DNA from: Citrus sinensis
Lineage: Eukaryota > Streptophyta > Magnoliopsida > Sapindales > Rutaceae
Direction: 5' to 3'
NCBI RefSeq assembly: GCF_022201045.2
Contig: NC_068560.1
Coordinates: 30,459,501-30,523,500, forward strand
Length of the DNA: 64,000 bases
Within the stretch, counting starts at the first letter, position 1. Each line of letters starts with the position of its first letter. Positions 12,586 through 24,213 of this stretch are shown in pieces. The notes under the pieces were generated by a model. That model was not told the origin of the DNA. It did no database searches and worked only from the letters and a program-made list of their open reading frames with translations. The position numbers were made by a program, and so were the translations under genes.

Positions 12586-12825
12586 TTACTAGAGCATAAC
12601 AATCCTGACTCTGGATATGGTCAAGCTAGAGTTGAATATGTAGATGTGGCTGAGTATGGAATTGTTGATCCATTGAAAAGCACATGCAGACGCAGTGAAT
12701 TAGAAAGTGCCATGTGTTCTTTTGTTCAGGGAGTTGTGTTGTCAACTCGAAATTATCAATTGCTGAACATGAAAGCTGGTTCTGGCTATGGAAGGGAGCA
12801 TCCAGCGAATTGGAGCTTGTCATAA
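12586..12825 (+). pseudogene. Chaperonin 60 (mitochondrial HSP60-type) fragment
   Basis: An 80-codon open stretch with no start codon reads LLEHNNPDSGYGQARVEYVD and then VAEYGIVDPLKSTC. This follows the plant mitochondrial CPN60 C-terminal block (LLEQDNP.LGYDAA.GEYVDM, then GIIDPLKV.RTAL..A) residue by residue. The upstream VIGG matches the VVVG preceding LLEQ, but in a shifted frame with stops between. Similarity fades after the ELESAMCSF part and the frame ends in TAA at 12823-12825. No other chaperonin exons are visible, so this is a relic. The family assignment rests on remembered conserved blocks. Confidence 0.6.
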
Positions 12826-13399
12826 TCATACATCGAAGCAGGTAAATTTCTGCTCAGAGGGGCCGTGATTTTCATCGCCTGCATGTCCAAGCGGGTGGCA
12901 TTTGCTAATGAACTTTTTTTTGGACTTAGCGCCATGGCATTGGCTTTTAATCTACACAAATAGATAATATCCATTTCTGTTCTCATTTTACGTTGGTGTC
13001 GTTGCCGCCTCCTCATATCCATTTGTAATTTTGTTGAAGTTATCATTGATGATTGCACTTCTTTCTATTAGTGATATATAATATTATTTTTTTCATTTAT
13101 AAATTTAAAAAAAAAAAAAAAAAGAGAAGAAGACAGTACATCAGTACAGTTGGTGACATGAATTAAGATGATGCAAAAAATGAAAAAGAAAATCACCGAG
13201 AAAATTGATAAAGTAGTAATGTCAAGGATGGCAGTGAGTCCAGGTCGGCTATATGGAGACAGTGGAGGAGGCATTCTTGGGTTTTGCCCGTCCAAATCAT
13301 TCTGTCATCCTGATAACCTTTTCCATTCCAATTAACTATTTTTTTAATCATTTATATTTGACAGTTTATTTTTTTCCCTTTTCTTGGTGGATTTCTCAG

Positions 13400-16091
13400 G
13401 GAGAGCTGCTGCTTATGGCTCATCTGTATTGTATAGCTCAGGTTTATTATATTCCAACTGCTAATATTTTAATTTTAGTTCATTGTTTTTAAATCTCTGT
13501 TCTATTATTTTCTTTTTTCTTTTTTTGAATTACTATTTATTCGGTGATAATAAACTATATGCATTATAACATCGATATTATTAAGAACAGATCTACAGCA
13601 GAAATGGGTTTTGATCTGCTTTTGTTTTCTGAGCTTTATTTTTGTTTCTTATGCAAGTACTATTTCATATATTTATAAAGGACACAAAAGTTAACCCCTT
13701 TGAGTTTTGAATTTATAGAGATTGGTGTAAATTATGAATTGTTCATTCTTAGTATTTGCGTGACACAGGACTAGAAGATGATAAAATGACAAGTGCAATT
13801 ATATGGTGCAATCATTTTAGTTTTTTTTTTTTTTTTAAATCAAGAAAACTAGAAAATAGGTTTTATGTTTGAAGAAGTTGATTGACAGATATGGATATAT
13901 ATATATATATATTGATGTATAACCCCATTGACTGAATTCTAATATCTTTTGCAACAGGTGAATTTGGCAACTTTAAAGAGCCTATAATTGGGGTTGAAGG
14001 TAGTTTGGCTGCCTTTTGGTTCGTCGAACTTCTGATTTTGGTTTTATTTAATAATTATTTGTTTTCAGTTGGTATAATCGAATTGCTGAGGGTAGAGGTT
14101 GTCTTATGGTCTTCAGCATTAATCCGACTCACCAGCAGTATTTCCAAGTATATGACGTTAGATCATGTGCAGGTGATTTCTCCTGCACACTAGAGGTTCA
14201 GTGAGAGAAAGCATATGGTGACGGCATGCACAAAGTTTGAAGTCAGTCCTGATACTTATCCGGTGGTTTCTAGATTTCGGAATGAAGAGGAAACCAAAGC
14301 CTGGGGTTTGGAACCATATGATACAGAGGTTGCTGATAACTTGTGCATAAAGGCATTGTACGCGTGGCTCATATCAAATTTTCTCTTCCATACCGGCCAA
14401 CACTTTTTCTGTTGTAAGTTTCTCTGATGCAATGGATTACTTATCTCCAAGATACCTTAACAAGGCACTTCAGATTTGGCGAGGGTCATCATCCGATGGT
14501 CTTGTCACCTTTACAGGTAAGAAGAATCAAAAGTATTTTCTGAGCATGTATTTTGTTGTGCACTTATGTTTATTACATGCAGAAACTGTTGTTTGTTGGT
14601 GATGTTATTGAAACACTTTCTCATTTAATATTCTCAGCATTTTTTCTGTTTGTCAGTCTCTCACTCTCTTGGTTTATCTTTACTTTGCAATGATCACTAG
14701 CAACCTTGCGACTTCTGTTGAATCAGTAGACTTTAACTGATCAACCTTTGTAATTTTGTAACATAAACAAATGAATTTGGATTTGGATATTTGTGGTGCC
14801 TCCAAATGCATAGCTTAGGTACTTAGTTTTGATCTTGAATCTTTTTCCTCCGCTGTATTTGCCATCACAATCCTTAACCATGCTCATCTTCTGCTACTTT
14901 GTGTTTGAGAATGGATGTGGGTATTCTTTATCAGTATTTGTGATGGAATATGATGTTGTCAAAGTAACAGAGAACTTAAGAAAGATACACAAACATCTTA
15001 TGACATAGTGTGCACAAAGTGGAGATGAAAATAATTTCGGCATAGCCAATGTGTGTAACTATTAACTGTCATTCCTACTCTAGTAGTAGAACCACTTTTT
15101 GTCCAAACTCTGCATTTTTGCCTCTTCCCATTTTTGTTTCTTTTAATTATATTTCATTGGAGTTTCCAGTTGATCTTCCTGTGTTCACCTGTGTATCTGA
15201 AATATGTGCATACCAAAATACTATAATTGGTCATTCTTTCCAACCTGAAAGTTAGATATTATTGTATACACGCATGTTCTCCTTTTTGGTCATTCAAGGG
15301 CCTTTTTGATTATTCGCATGGAGGTTCTCCCGGTCAGCAGAGAGCAAAGATGGCAGAAGTTTCCAAATTTGGGAGGGCGGTAAGTGGCTGTTACATGCAG
15401 GATTAGAGAATTATTTTCCCAATAATTTCTTGGCTTTTCAAGTTACTAAATTGACATCGGTTCCTAAAATGACTGAAACTGGTTTTGATTAAGATGCATG
15501 GATCTATGGACTATTTGTCTACTTGGATCTGTTTCATGGATTAATAGAGATAAAAGTTTCAGTTACTTGGCAAGTGAGACTTGAACATCATTTTAGTTCG
15601 AATGATGTGCATTATACAAGCCTTTAAAAGTGACTCAAGTATTAACTTGCTCAGTTGCTCCAGAGTCTTTCTGTGAACACAAGAAGTAGCTGCTTGTATT
15701 ATTAGAAGGGTTTGCACGCATACAACCTGAACAAATGAATATGCATTTCTACATGATGTAGCAATTGTTTGCAAAAAATCATCAACTAGAAGAATTACTT
15801 TCCATTGCATAGGTTATATATAGGTTGCTTACACAATTTGAAGTCATCAAGTATGGGACATTTCTTTGTTGCTCCTCTGATTTAACATTGTTCAAGTTTG
15901 CTTTAAAGTAGCATGTTTGTTGCTAATTAGCTTTTTATCACACATTACTTCAACACGAAACTATTTATAATAATAATAATAATAATAATCTTCCGTGGCT
16001 TTGATTGGTTTGCTTATGAAGGCTAACTTGAGGAGCCTTTCTTTCTTGGTGGACACATTACTTCGACCGGACAAGCGTAGAAGAAAATGAA
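13400..16091 (+). pseudogene. Unrecognised degenerate multi-exon gene
   Basis: Several exon-like blocks have good splice borders. 13400-13441 (RAAAYGSSVLYSS) joins 13958-13999 (GEFGNFKEPIIGVE). A block from 14069 reads well only in a shifted frame (NRIAEGRGCLMVFSINPTHQ, then QYFQVYDVR). 14215-14427 begins MVTACTKFEVSPDTYPVVSR, and 14410-14516 reads SFSDAMDYLSPRYLNKALQI to a GT donor. A 15303-15378 block (FDYSHGGSPGQQRAKMAEVS) leads to a last exon at 16023-16091 ending TLLRPDKRRRK and a stop. Frame changes are needed near 14069, 14190-14215 and 14400, and a TGA interrupts at 14202. Retained introns suggest a DNA-level copy, not a processed pseudogene. I do not recognise the family. A functional gene with exon borders I missed cannot be excluded. 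Confidence 0.5.
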
Positions 16092-16818
16092 GTTGCTATC
16101 AAGGAGTTTGAGCAGGCTGCTGGGAATAATTCCTATAATCCAAATTGCCAAATTTTCCATCTGAAGTCGGAGGGCTCCGACTACGTTACAGATTCTGTAA
16201 CTAACAGCTAGTGATTTGACACGATCATTACTCAAATGTTGACACGTAGTCGATTACAGTGGGACACGATGACCGGCAAAAGGGGTAAATTGTACTTTGC
16301 AATATGGTGGTGATTGCCCAGTTACGGGAGACGAACAATTGGTTTACAATAAAAATGAGTAACAAGAGTTAACTTTCGTTAACTCTTGTTATTATCTCGT
16401 TATTTTCATTTTGACCTTTTATTTTTGAATTGCGGGTGAAATATGAATTTGCGGATCAAGGACGGAGCTAAAATTGGAAATTCTAGGGGGCCAAACTGTG
16501 GAAGAAGTGATGTTGAAGTGCCAAATTCTGAGAAATACTTCACAAACCCATGGGGTGAATGTAGAACATCTAACTTTGATGGGGCCAAAGTACAACATTC
16601 TCAATATCTCAGGCTCAAAATATAAATATTGCTTATGCAAACTTATCTTTATTCTGGGGCCTGCAGGGACAGCAGACGAATTTCGCCGTATTGGCCGGTT
16701 ACCAGTTTACACGTATATCATCCCAACCATTAGATTTACAGTCTGATCCAACGAGCTAAAACAGCGTTGGTGTTTGTTAAAAAATCTGTAACGTATTCGG
16801 AGTTCTCAAGTCGTTCTT
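16092..16818. other. Intergenic DNA with possible repeat relic
   Basis: No gene recognised. The part from about 16460 to 16660 (GACGGAGCTAAAATTGG and GGGGCCAAA near its ends) resembles decayed repeat DNA, but I cannot define borders or terminal repeats. Confidence 0.35.
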
Positions 16819-17241
16819 TTATAGAATTTCTTTACTAGTAGCAAGTGGAGCTTCATAAATCAGCGCTGTAGAGTAATTTTCTCTGCAAAGCAATAAATAT
16901 TTTACAAGAATTGAAACTTTACAACCACCATAATTTAATTTACCAAAATTACAGAACTTGGTTAAGTGGGTGGCTGGTGGACATGCACGTCCAACTTCAT
17001 TATCAACATAGTAAAGCTCGTCAGATGTCTCACGTTGCCATATTATTCCTCCTATTTTTAATATTATTCCTTTAATAGTACAAAATTGAGACATAAAGTC
17101 TGTATTTGGATTGACCACGAAGCCTTTGAAAGTGAAACTTGTTCGATAATTTTGAATTCTATGATGGTGGAGCAAAACATTAAAGACAAAGAGGATCGAG
17201 TCATTAAACGGTGCTGAGAAAATTAGGAGCACCATTTTCAA
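16819..17241 (-). pseudogene. 140-codon open frame, possible retroelement relic
   Basis: This is the longest unexplained open frame in the intergenic DNA between the relic cluster and ACC synthase. It contains QRETSDELYYVD, which recalls the segment of Ty1/copia polyproteins just before the integrase zinc finger (often ...GLYYL), but no zinc finger, integrase or reverse transcriptase motifs follow and no LTRs are visible. There is no splice-compatible neighbour. It may be chance; the retroelement reading is tentative. Confidence 0.2.
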
Positions 17242-17760
17242 ACACTGAGAGGTCTGAACAGAGCAAAATTTCTTCTATATGGGAAATTAATAAATAACAG
17301 GACGCTGATCTGCTGTTCCTCGTTCATCAATTTCCCATTTTGACAATGAAAATCTTCAAAAAGTTAACAGCAACAGCAGGACAGGATTCAAAGGTCAAGA
17401 GCAAATTAATGTGCAATGCCGCACGAAATCAAATCATCTCATCAGTCAAAAAGCTAGAACATGAATTTTATCTCTAAAAACTGCTTTTGAAATTCTTGTT
17501 GGGCAAGCTTGTGAGACGCGCTCCACCCTGTTTATTGACTTAGATAGGGTTGATGCTCGTATTGCAATTGAAAGCGGAACCAATAATTGATCACACTCTT
17601 ACCAGCTTTGAAAATTTATCCAACCTTTTAAATCGTCTTCAATTATCACCAACTTCTACAGATTCGAAGCAGTTTCTAGACTCCCAGTTAGCAAACTCTA
17701 CACGCAAGGATGGGAAAAACTACCCGACAGCACACACTTGATAGTACAATTATCACAACA

Positions 17761-18116
17761 TTTAAGATTTTATTATTTATTTGAAGAGCTACATCATCAA
17801 CATTTAAAATTCTAAAAGACACTCCCATTAAGATTTTTTAAATAAGAAATGATCATCTCTCTTCAAATTTGAAGAGTTACTTTTTCCCTCTTCAATTTAT
17901 ATTTTATTACTTTTTGTTGAAGAAAATGAGAAATGTATTTGAATTATTATTGACTTTTTCTTTTAAAAAATAGTTATTTAATTAAAATAATATTAACTCA
18001 TTTATATTTGAAGAGTCTTTTGGAGAATAATATCTTTTTTCACTCATCTATTTGCCACATAGGTAAGCAAATGAATATTTGAAGAGTAAAATTTATAGAG
18101 CCTTTTGGAGATGCTC
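17761..18116 (+). mobile_element. PIF/Harbinger (Tourist)-type MITE, copy 2
   Basis: The right end reads TTTTGGAGATGCTC and is followed by TTA (18117-18119). TTA also precedes the inferred left end at 17758-17760, although the left terminal repeat is eroded. The body (AAGATTTTATTATTTATT, then CAAATAAGAAATGAT-like text, then AAAATAATATTAACT) matches the minus strand of 6796-7165 throughout, so the two copies lie in opposite orientation. Confidence 0.7.
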
Positions 18117-18119
18117 TTA

Positions 18120-18942
18120 GTTATTAGTCATAATTTTTATAATTTACGCATTAATCTGACATATTTAATGCAAAATTTACTGACATATAATCAGTAAGAT
18201 AGACCAACATAATTTATAATTACTTTTTAACACTTCTTTTTTTATCTTAATTCCTCACTTAGAGTTCGTAAATCGTAATTATGTTTCGTTAAGTTATAAC
18301 AAGATGAAGGCATTTCATTTTTGCTTGTAGCAGCAGTTCTCATCAAAGCTCAGAATATTTGAGTTGAAAGAGAGAAACGGAAAAAAGGAAATTGGATATA
18401 TAAGTTAATTAGAGAAAATGGTTTGTTTTTCTCTCATGCTCCAAAATTTAACAAGAATCCCCTCCCCCCTGACTTTTTTTTTTTTTTAAATTTATATTTG
18501 CATCTACAAATAAGATATTATTGTATATGAAAAAAAAAAGACTCGAGATATCTTACATAATAACGGAACAAACACCATACAGTTGTAAGGCATTCTTAAT
18601 TCCCCACAAATTTTATTACTTTTACTTTATATTTTCATCGCAATTAAATTTTAATCAAATTGTTATTATTTACTTATGTTTATTATCTTATTATTATCTA
18701 AGGTAACAAAACTCTAAAAAAAAAAGTTATCTCTGTGAAGATTTGAAACTCATATTCTCCTCATCACTACGCTAAGAGCTCACTAACATGTCTCGAATGA
18801 AAGTTACATTCCGTTAACTATCATTTGTTCTTTTTTAACTTTGAAGTTAAGTCTATTAATTTTCAACCGTTGGATTTTGTTAAAATACATAAAAGAAATG
18901 GTGGGATTTGTCTCCATTACTCGAAATTATCAATTAAAAAGA

Positions 18943-18973
<31 letters not shown>

Positions 18974-19670
18974 GAAGGGAGGGAGATTAATGGGGTAGGG
19001 GTCAACATGGTTGTGTTAAGGAAGCAAATAGTCTGACTGTCTAATGAATAATTTCTTCGACTTCGGGGGTAGTGCTTGTTGAGCCAGGATGCACGACATG
19101 ACATGGGTATCATCATGTCCTTTTGGCTGTCACATTACCAATGTCTCTTGGTTTGGACTTTCGGGTTTCAAAATTCTTTAGGCAAATGAAGATTTTTCAC
19201 ATGACCTAATTATTAACTTTCTTCCACTACAAACCCACGTGACCCCGACTCCTCACTGTTCCGTGTTCACCCCTTTGTAACAACATATAGATATTTGAAA
19301 ATCATCATGTCTGTGCACCTTTTTTAAAATTCAAAATCAGAATAGTTATTATTATTATTATTATTATTATTAATTCATACATTTATTGAAGTTCGAATCG
19401 ATAATCTAAACTTTAAGAAGGCTGCTTCATATTATTGGACCTATATTTTAGTTAAAAATAAATAAAATAAAATAAACTAGCTGTTGATGGAATAATAGCC
19501 ACTTCAATTATTTCTTGTATCCCCGTGACATATTAGAGTTCATTTTTATTTTTTCGTCGGTTATTAGTTTATATTTAGCAGCTAACCTCTATTCAATTAT
19601 CTAAAAAAATACATACAAAAGCACATGATTATGAATGGCTACTGATTTTTTTTTTTTTTTTAAAAAAAAA
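18120..19670. other. AT-rich intergenic DNA with microsatellites
   Basis: No gene seen. It contains a GA-rich run at 18941-18973, a (TTA)n run at 19346-19373, and T/A homopolymers near 18474, 18530 and 19648. Confidence 0.55.
18941..18973. repeat. (GA)n microsatellite
   Basis: GA-rich tract with one GGGA interruption followed by about twelve perfect units, in intergenic DNA. A comparable (GA)n lies at 59934-59960. Confidence 0.9.
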
Positions 19671-19671
19671 A

Positions 19672-20254
19672 GTGGGGCCGGCTCTAATAATTTGGAGGCC
19701 TTAGGTGAATTTTTTGTTTTTTTTTTCGGAGAGTCCTTTCTACATTAAACAAAATGACTCTCAAAGAAATGTTAAACAGCACACAATTTTACTCTCTTTT
19801 ATTCTTTAACAATATCTTGAATTTTAACAATTGTCCACGAGAATACAAGATCCCAAAAAAAAGGAATAATAAAAAGATATCTATCTATTTCTAAAAGAAT
19901 ATTAACTAATTTAACCATTTTTATTAAATCTGATTCAACTATCTATCTATTATTATACTTTAAAAGTCATATTTTTATTTTAAAAAATTACTTTTAAGGT
20001 AAAGATTAACAAATATAGAGATAATTATGAAGGGGAGTAATAATAGGGAGATGCTTAAAAATTAGATATCCTTGCCCTATATACATAATTAAAAAAAAAT
20101 AGAATTTTAGAATAGTTATTATTATTATTATTATTATAATTATTATTATTATAATTATTATTAGACTAATAAATAGATACTTAAAATTTGTGACCTTCTA
20201 AAATATGCGACCTTAGGCTATAACCTAATTTGTCTAGTGCTAAAGCCGCTCCCT
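19672..20254. mobile_element. Possible hAT-type non-autonomous element
   Basis: The left end (TGGGGCCGGCTCTAAT, then GGAGGCCTTAGG) is mirrored imperfectly by the right end (CCTTAGGCTATAACC, then GCTAAAGCCGCTCCC). GGGCCGGCTCT-like termini with a nearby GGCCTTAGG are familiar from plant hAT-like repeats. The interior is AT-rich with a (TTA)n tract. The borders are approximate and no 8-bp duplication is clear. Confidence 0.4.
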
Positions 20255-21026
20255 TTTAAATACAAACTTGTCCTTTTACATCAATGTTGAGTTGTAAATA
20301 GAAAGCATAGTAATATAGTATGAGAATAGCCAAAACTCTTGGTTTTTGTATTTAGCCTGCCGTGGCAAAAGAAAGAAGTTAAGATTAGAACTAGATGGAG
20401 AAAATTCTATAGTCGAATTGTCACAATCTTTTAGGCCAAGTTGGTACGGAATTGTCGATCCTTATCTGTTTCCGCTATCCAGATAGCAGTAGAACTAGTT
20501 AATATATGGTACTTTATTGGAAGGGATCGTGGCACATGTTCGCAGACTTTGAAATTCCGGTGAACGGGGCCATGCCATGCCATGCATCCCATTGTAGTGA
20601 ATGGGAAAGACGACAGTGCAGATAATGAAAATTGTGTCTTAGTGTCTATGTTGGTTACAGTAAGAGTTGCAGAAATGCATATGGGCACCTTATCCTGCTT
20701 CTGCTCCACTTATTTTGCTTGACCAGTGACTACAGTTTTTCAAATAATTAAATATGCGAAAGCAACCTTCAACTTCTGTTCTCTGCTCCACTTTGATCGT
20801 CCCATGGCCTTGTGTTGTGGGGAAATATTTGATCACCACCATTCACACTAACCAGTACGGACTTATTTAATTATCTATATATAAGTTACGCTGTGGCTTG
20901 GGGTTTTAAAAGCCAGTCGAAAATTTTTATTTAAAAAAAAAAAAAAAACTTAGAGAAGATAAGAGTTCTAACAGAAATTTAACCTTTTTTTTTTTAATTT
21001 ATGTTTTGGCCTCTTATTTTGATAGC
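20255..21026. other. Intergenic DNA without a recognised gene
   Basis: A 92-codon minus-strand open frame at 20431-20709 has higher GC than its surroundings but no family motif, no convincing splice partners and no promoter signal. I see nothing else. Confidence 0.45.
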
Positions 21027-21028
21027 AA

Positions 21029-21280
21029 AACCTATCGAATGTTCTTTATATCCTTCTCCCTTGCGAAATGCAAGTGGAGTATGGACATCCTCTCTTGTGA
21101 GAGGTTATTTATATTGGGCATGTACTTCATAGAATTCATTGTAATAATGTAAGTCCCAATCATGTATATCTGATTGTAAATATCAGTATAATACCTCTGC
21201 TATAATAAGCAGTTGTTGTAAATATCTGTGTAATGCAGTAATCTGATGATTAATCAGTCTAAAAAAAAAAAACCTATCGA
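21029..21280 (+). mobile_element. A-tailed retro-insert, copy 1 (5'-truncated)
   Basis: The insert 21039-21270 ends in an A10 run and is flanked by a 10-base direct repeat, AACCTATCGA, at 21029-21038 and 21271-21280. It matches the 3' two thirds of the insert at 23871-24200 with scattered substitutions, and both end with TGATGATTAATCAGTC before the A tail. An A tail, a target-site duplication and a 5' truncation together are the hallmark of LINE-driven target-primed reverse transcription. It has no open frame of note. Confidence 0.85.
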
Positions 21281-21713
21281 GTTTATGTGTTATTCATTTT
21301 GTGCCCCAGAATCAAAATTCGATTTCGATGTTTCCAGCCAATCACACCATTGTCGTTGAAATTTAGTACTAATAGTGGCAGAACTAATAAGATTTTGGTT
21401 CGACAAATATAAAATTTCAATTGCATCCCTTGTCTTTTCTCCTTTTTCATTCTTCTAAGGGGTCATTCTTCCACATAGTTCCACCCCCCATCAACTAATA
21501 TATGCCTTGCAAAAGACAAAATGAAAACAATTTTTTTTTGTTTTTAAATTATTCGGTTTTTGACGATTGCATTGGCCCGACTAATTTGAATTCAGAGTAT
21601 AGTTATAATTAAGATTTCTTACCCCTCCCAAATGATGTTTTTAATAAGGACCAAACTCGAGAGATTTTCCCACAAACTCAGCCTAAGTTGACAACTGAGC
21701 CACAACCATTTGG

Positions 21714-21765
<52 letters not shown>

Positions 21766-23857
21766 GTATGAAAGAGATGAAAACAAATTAATTGTAGACA
21801 TGCCAGCCATTTTGCAATGCCAAGTTATGAAATCCCCACTAGTATTCTGATGTCGTAATCAAATCAATTTAATTTTTCGAAGGAAAAAAATGAAGAAGAA
21901 AAGCAGTCAAAGCAAATCTCTTAAATCTTAATACACCCACGTGGCAAAAGTGCCTACAAAACCGCGTTCTCTAATCTGGCAGTTCATTATGACAATATAT
22001 ATCACCCCACCCCATCAGAATATTTAATTGAACTGCTATATTAATAACAAAAATTCAAGGTCAACCGAGGCAGTCAACAATCTATGAGACTAAATATGAT
22101 TCTCTAATAGTAATATGAAATAATGGACCATTAATTACATCATGGGCATCTCGCTCTAATATGATGCAAAATTCATTAAAAAAGAAAAAAAAAAAGTTGT
22201 TTAAACTGAGCTGAGCTGAGCTGTTCCTCACCTTAAAACGCGGAAGACGGAAAGACAAGTCAAGTCATAAGTGCAAGAGAGACTACAATTGATTTGAAAT
22301 TGTGACTCCTACGTACGCCACTCACACACCAAGTTCAATATGGTAGGGACGTAATTAGATTTAATAATATATGCATATTTTGTATGGGAGACATCTCGAA
22401 AAAAATTTAGAACCCGGCGGGTTGTTAGGACTTAACACTGTCTACTACTATGCTTTCAAAATATGTGCAATGGTGAGTGATGTTGATTGAAAGATTAAAT
22501 ATGAGTACTTGTGCATGCTTCATAGAAGCATAGAAGTGGTAGAAACCTATCATGCGTATCTAGAATGTAATTATTTATTAAGTAAATTTAGCTGTAACGC
22601 TTTAAGCCATGTGTGGATATACAATTCATGGTTTTCTAATGAAAGATGAGTAAAGACATTATATGAAATAATAAAAAATATGATCAAGATTCATTAAGAT
22701 TTGGGTTTTTCAGAGTGTAATTCAAGTGGGTAATTGATGGTGCCATCCAAAAATGTATGAGAGATCGAATTACGAGAGTATTATAATTATTCATAAAAAT
22801 AATAGAGCATACTCTAGTGGTACCGTTTAAGTGTAAATAAATTGACTAACAAGATAATTAAGATATTAGCCCTAGTAAATATATGCTTAAATCATATTTT
22901 AAGAGATTCTCAACTTGAAATCATGTACAAGCAACGTCAACTTAGCATATCATTTGTAAAGTAAAGTATCATAGTAGCAAACTATCTTATATAACCGAAT
23001 AATATTTGGTTGAATGAAAATACTAAATAACCTGTATAATCTATACTTCGATGAGCTCTCTCTCATTATAGAATAAAAAGATCTAGTAGTTTTATATTAA
23101 AATAATAAATTTTCTTTATACATATTGAATTTTGTTTATGTAGTATTTGTATTCAAGTAATACTGTAGTATCAAATCTCTTTATACATATAACATTTGTG
23201 ACTTTGCAATTACTCAATCTATTACGATATAGTTTGACCAAAAAAACAAAAAGAAGAAGAAAAAATGGGAGAATCATTCCATACTAGTAATTTGCCCCCA
23301 AAGACGGCAGGATACGAAAGGAAACAAAGAGTGGGTGGGAATGGCGGGGGGCAAAGCCACGGGGTCTAAAAGTGGAGAACAGTAATAAGTTGAGGATTGG
23401 CGACTGGACCACTTCGGTCTTACGTTAAATCGTCGACACGCAGCGCAACACATCCAAGTGAACCCCTTTTTGTCTTTCTATCATAATAAAAATGGGCCAC
23501 CAACTCCCGGAATACGCAAACTCACGCACCGATTGGACTGCCCATCAACATCATCTCAATTACGCCATCCCCGGTTCCAAATATTATCATCATCCAGCAA
23601 CGCCCGCGTTGGTAATTACAAAAAAGTTTATTTTTTTTAATACTGATTTTTGGTTTCCTTACTACCTAAATATCTGTGGAATCATTGGCATTAATTATGC
23701 CCATTCGACGTAAAAGTTGTTGTCACCGACGGCGGTGAGTACTTTCGCTCGGGACTTCCGAGATATATATAGCTTGTACTCTCAATTAGTTTATATGTGC
23801 CGCGAAGATAACGACGTTCGCCTGCACTTCCACAAAGACAGCGACATTCCCCTCTTA
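21281..23857. other. Intergenic DNA with a long (AT)n tract
   Basis: No gene recognised. It includes an (AT)n microsatellite of about 45 bases at 21718-21762. Open frames of 60-84 codons at 23458-23945 are uninformative in composition and have no partner exons. Confidence 0.5.
21718..21762. repeat. (AT)n microsatellite
   Basis: More than twenty perfect AT units. It is the longest dinucleotide tract in the window and likely polymorphic. Confidence 0.95.
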
Positions 23858-24213
23858 AGTCCTTCGTTGTGCCAGTTCGGCTTTGGCCGAAGTAGTGGGC
23901 TGCTGCCCTCACAAGCATTGTGAGGGCAGCGGTTCTAGCCCCCACAAAAGCATTGTAGGGGCTAAATGTTCTTTATATCTTTCTCTTTTGCGAAATGTAA
24001 GTGGAGTATGGACATCCTCTCATGTGAGGAGTTATTTGTATTGGGCATGTACTTCATAGAATTCATTGTAATAATGTAAGTCCCAATCATGTATATCTGA
24101 TTGTAAATATCAGTGTAACATCTCTGCTACAATAAGCAGTTGTTGTAAATATCTATGTAATGCAGTAATCTGATGATTAATCAGTCAAAAAAAAAAAAAA
24201 AGTCCTTCGTTGT
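23858..24213 (+). mobile_element. A-tailed retro-insert, copy 2 (longer form)
   Basis: The insert 23871-24200 is flanked by an exact 13-base direct repeat, AGTCCTTCGTTGT (23858-23870 and 24201-24213), and ends in an A run. Its 5' third, absent from copy 1, holds two short hairpins (CTGCCCTCAC/GTGAGGGCAG and AGCCCCCAC.../GTAGGGGCT). GGTTCTAGCCC there resembles a degenerate pol III B box, so it may be a SINE; a truncated LINE or a retrotransposed transcript end are alternatives. Confidence 0.85.

Noticed and set aside
16819..17241. Functional gene of 140 codons
   Set aside because: Only a vague copia-like motif; kept as a low-confidence relic, not a gene.
20431..20709. 92-codon minus-strand frame
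   Set aside because: Slightly GC-richer but no recognisable domain, no splice context, no promoter.
21619..21810. Minus-strand frame with an IYIYIYIY stretch
   Set aside because: It is just a translation of the (AT)n microsatellite.
23691..23945. 84-codon minus-strand frame
   Set aside because: Half of it lies inside the retro-insert that begins at 23871, so it crosses an insertion border and is a chance frame.
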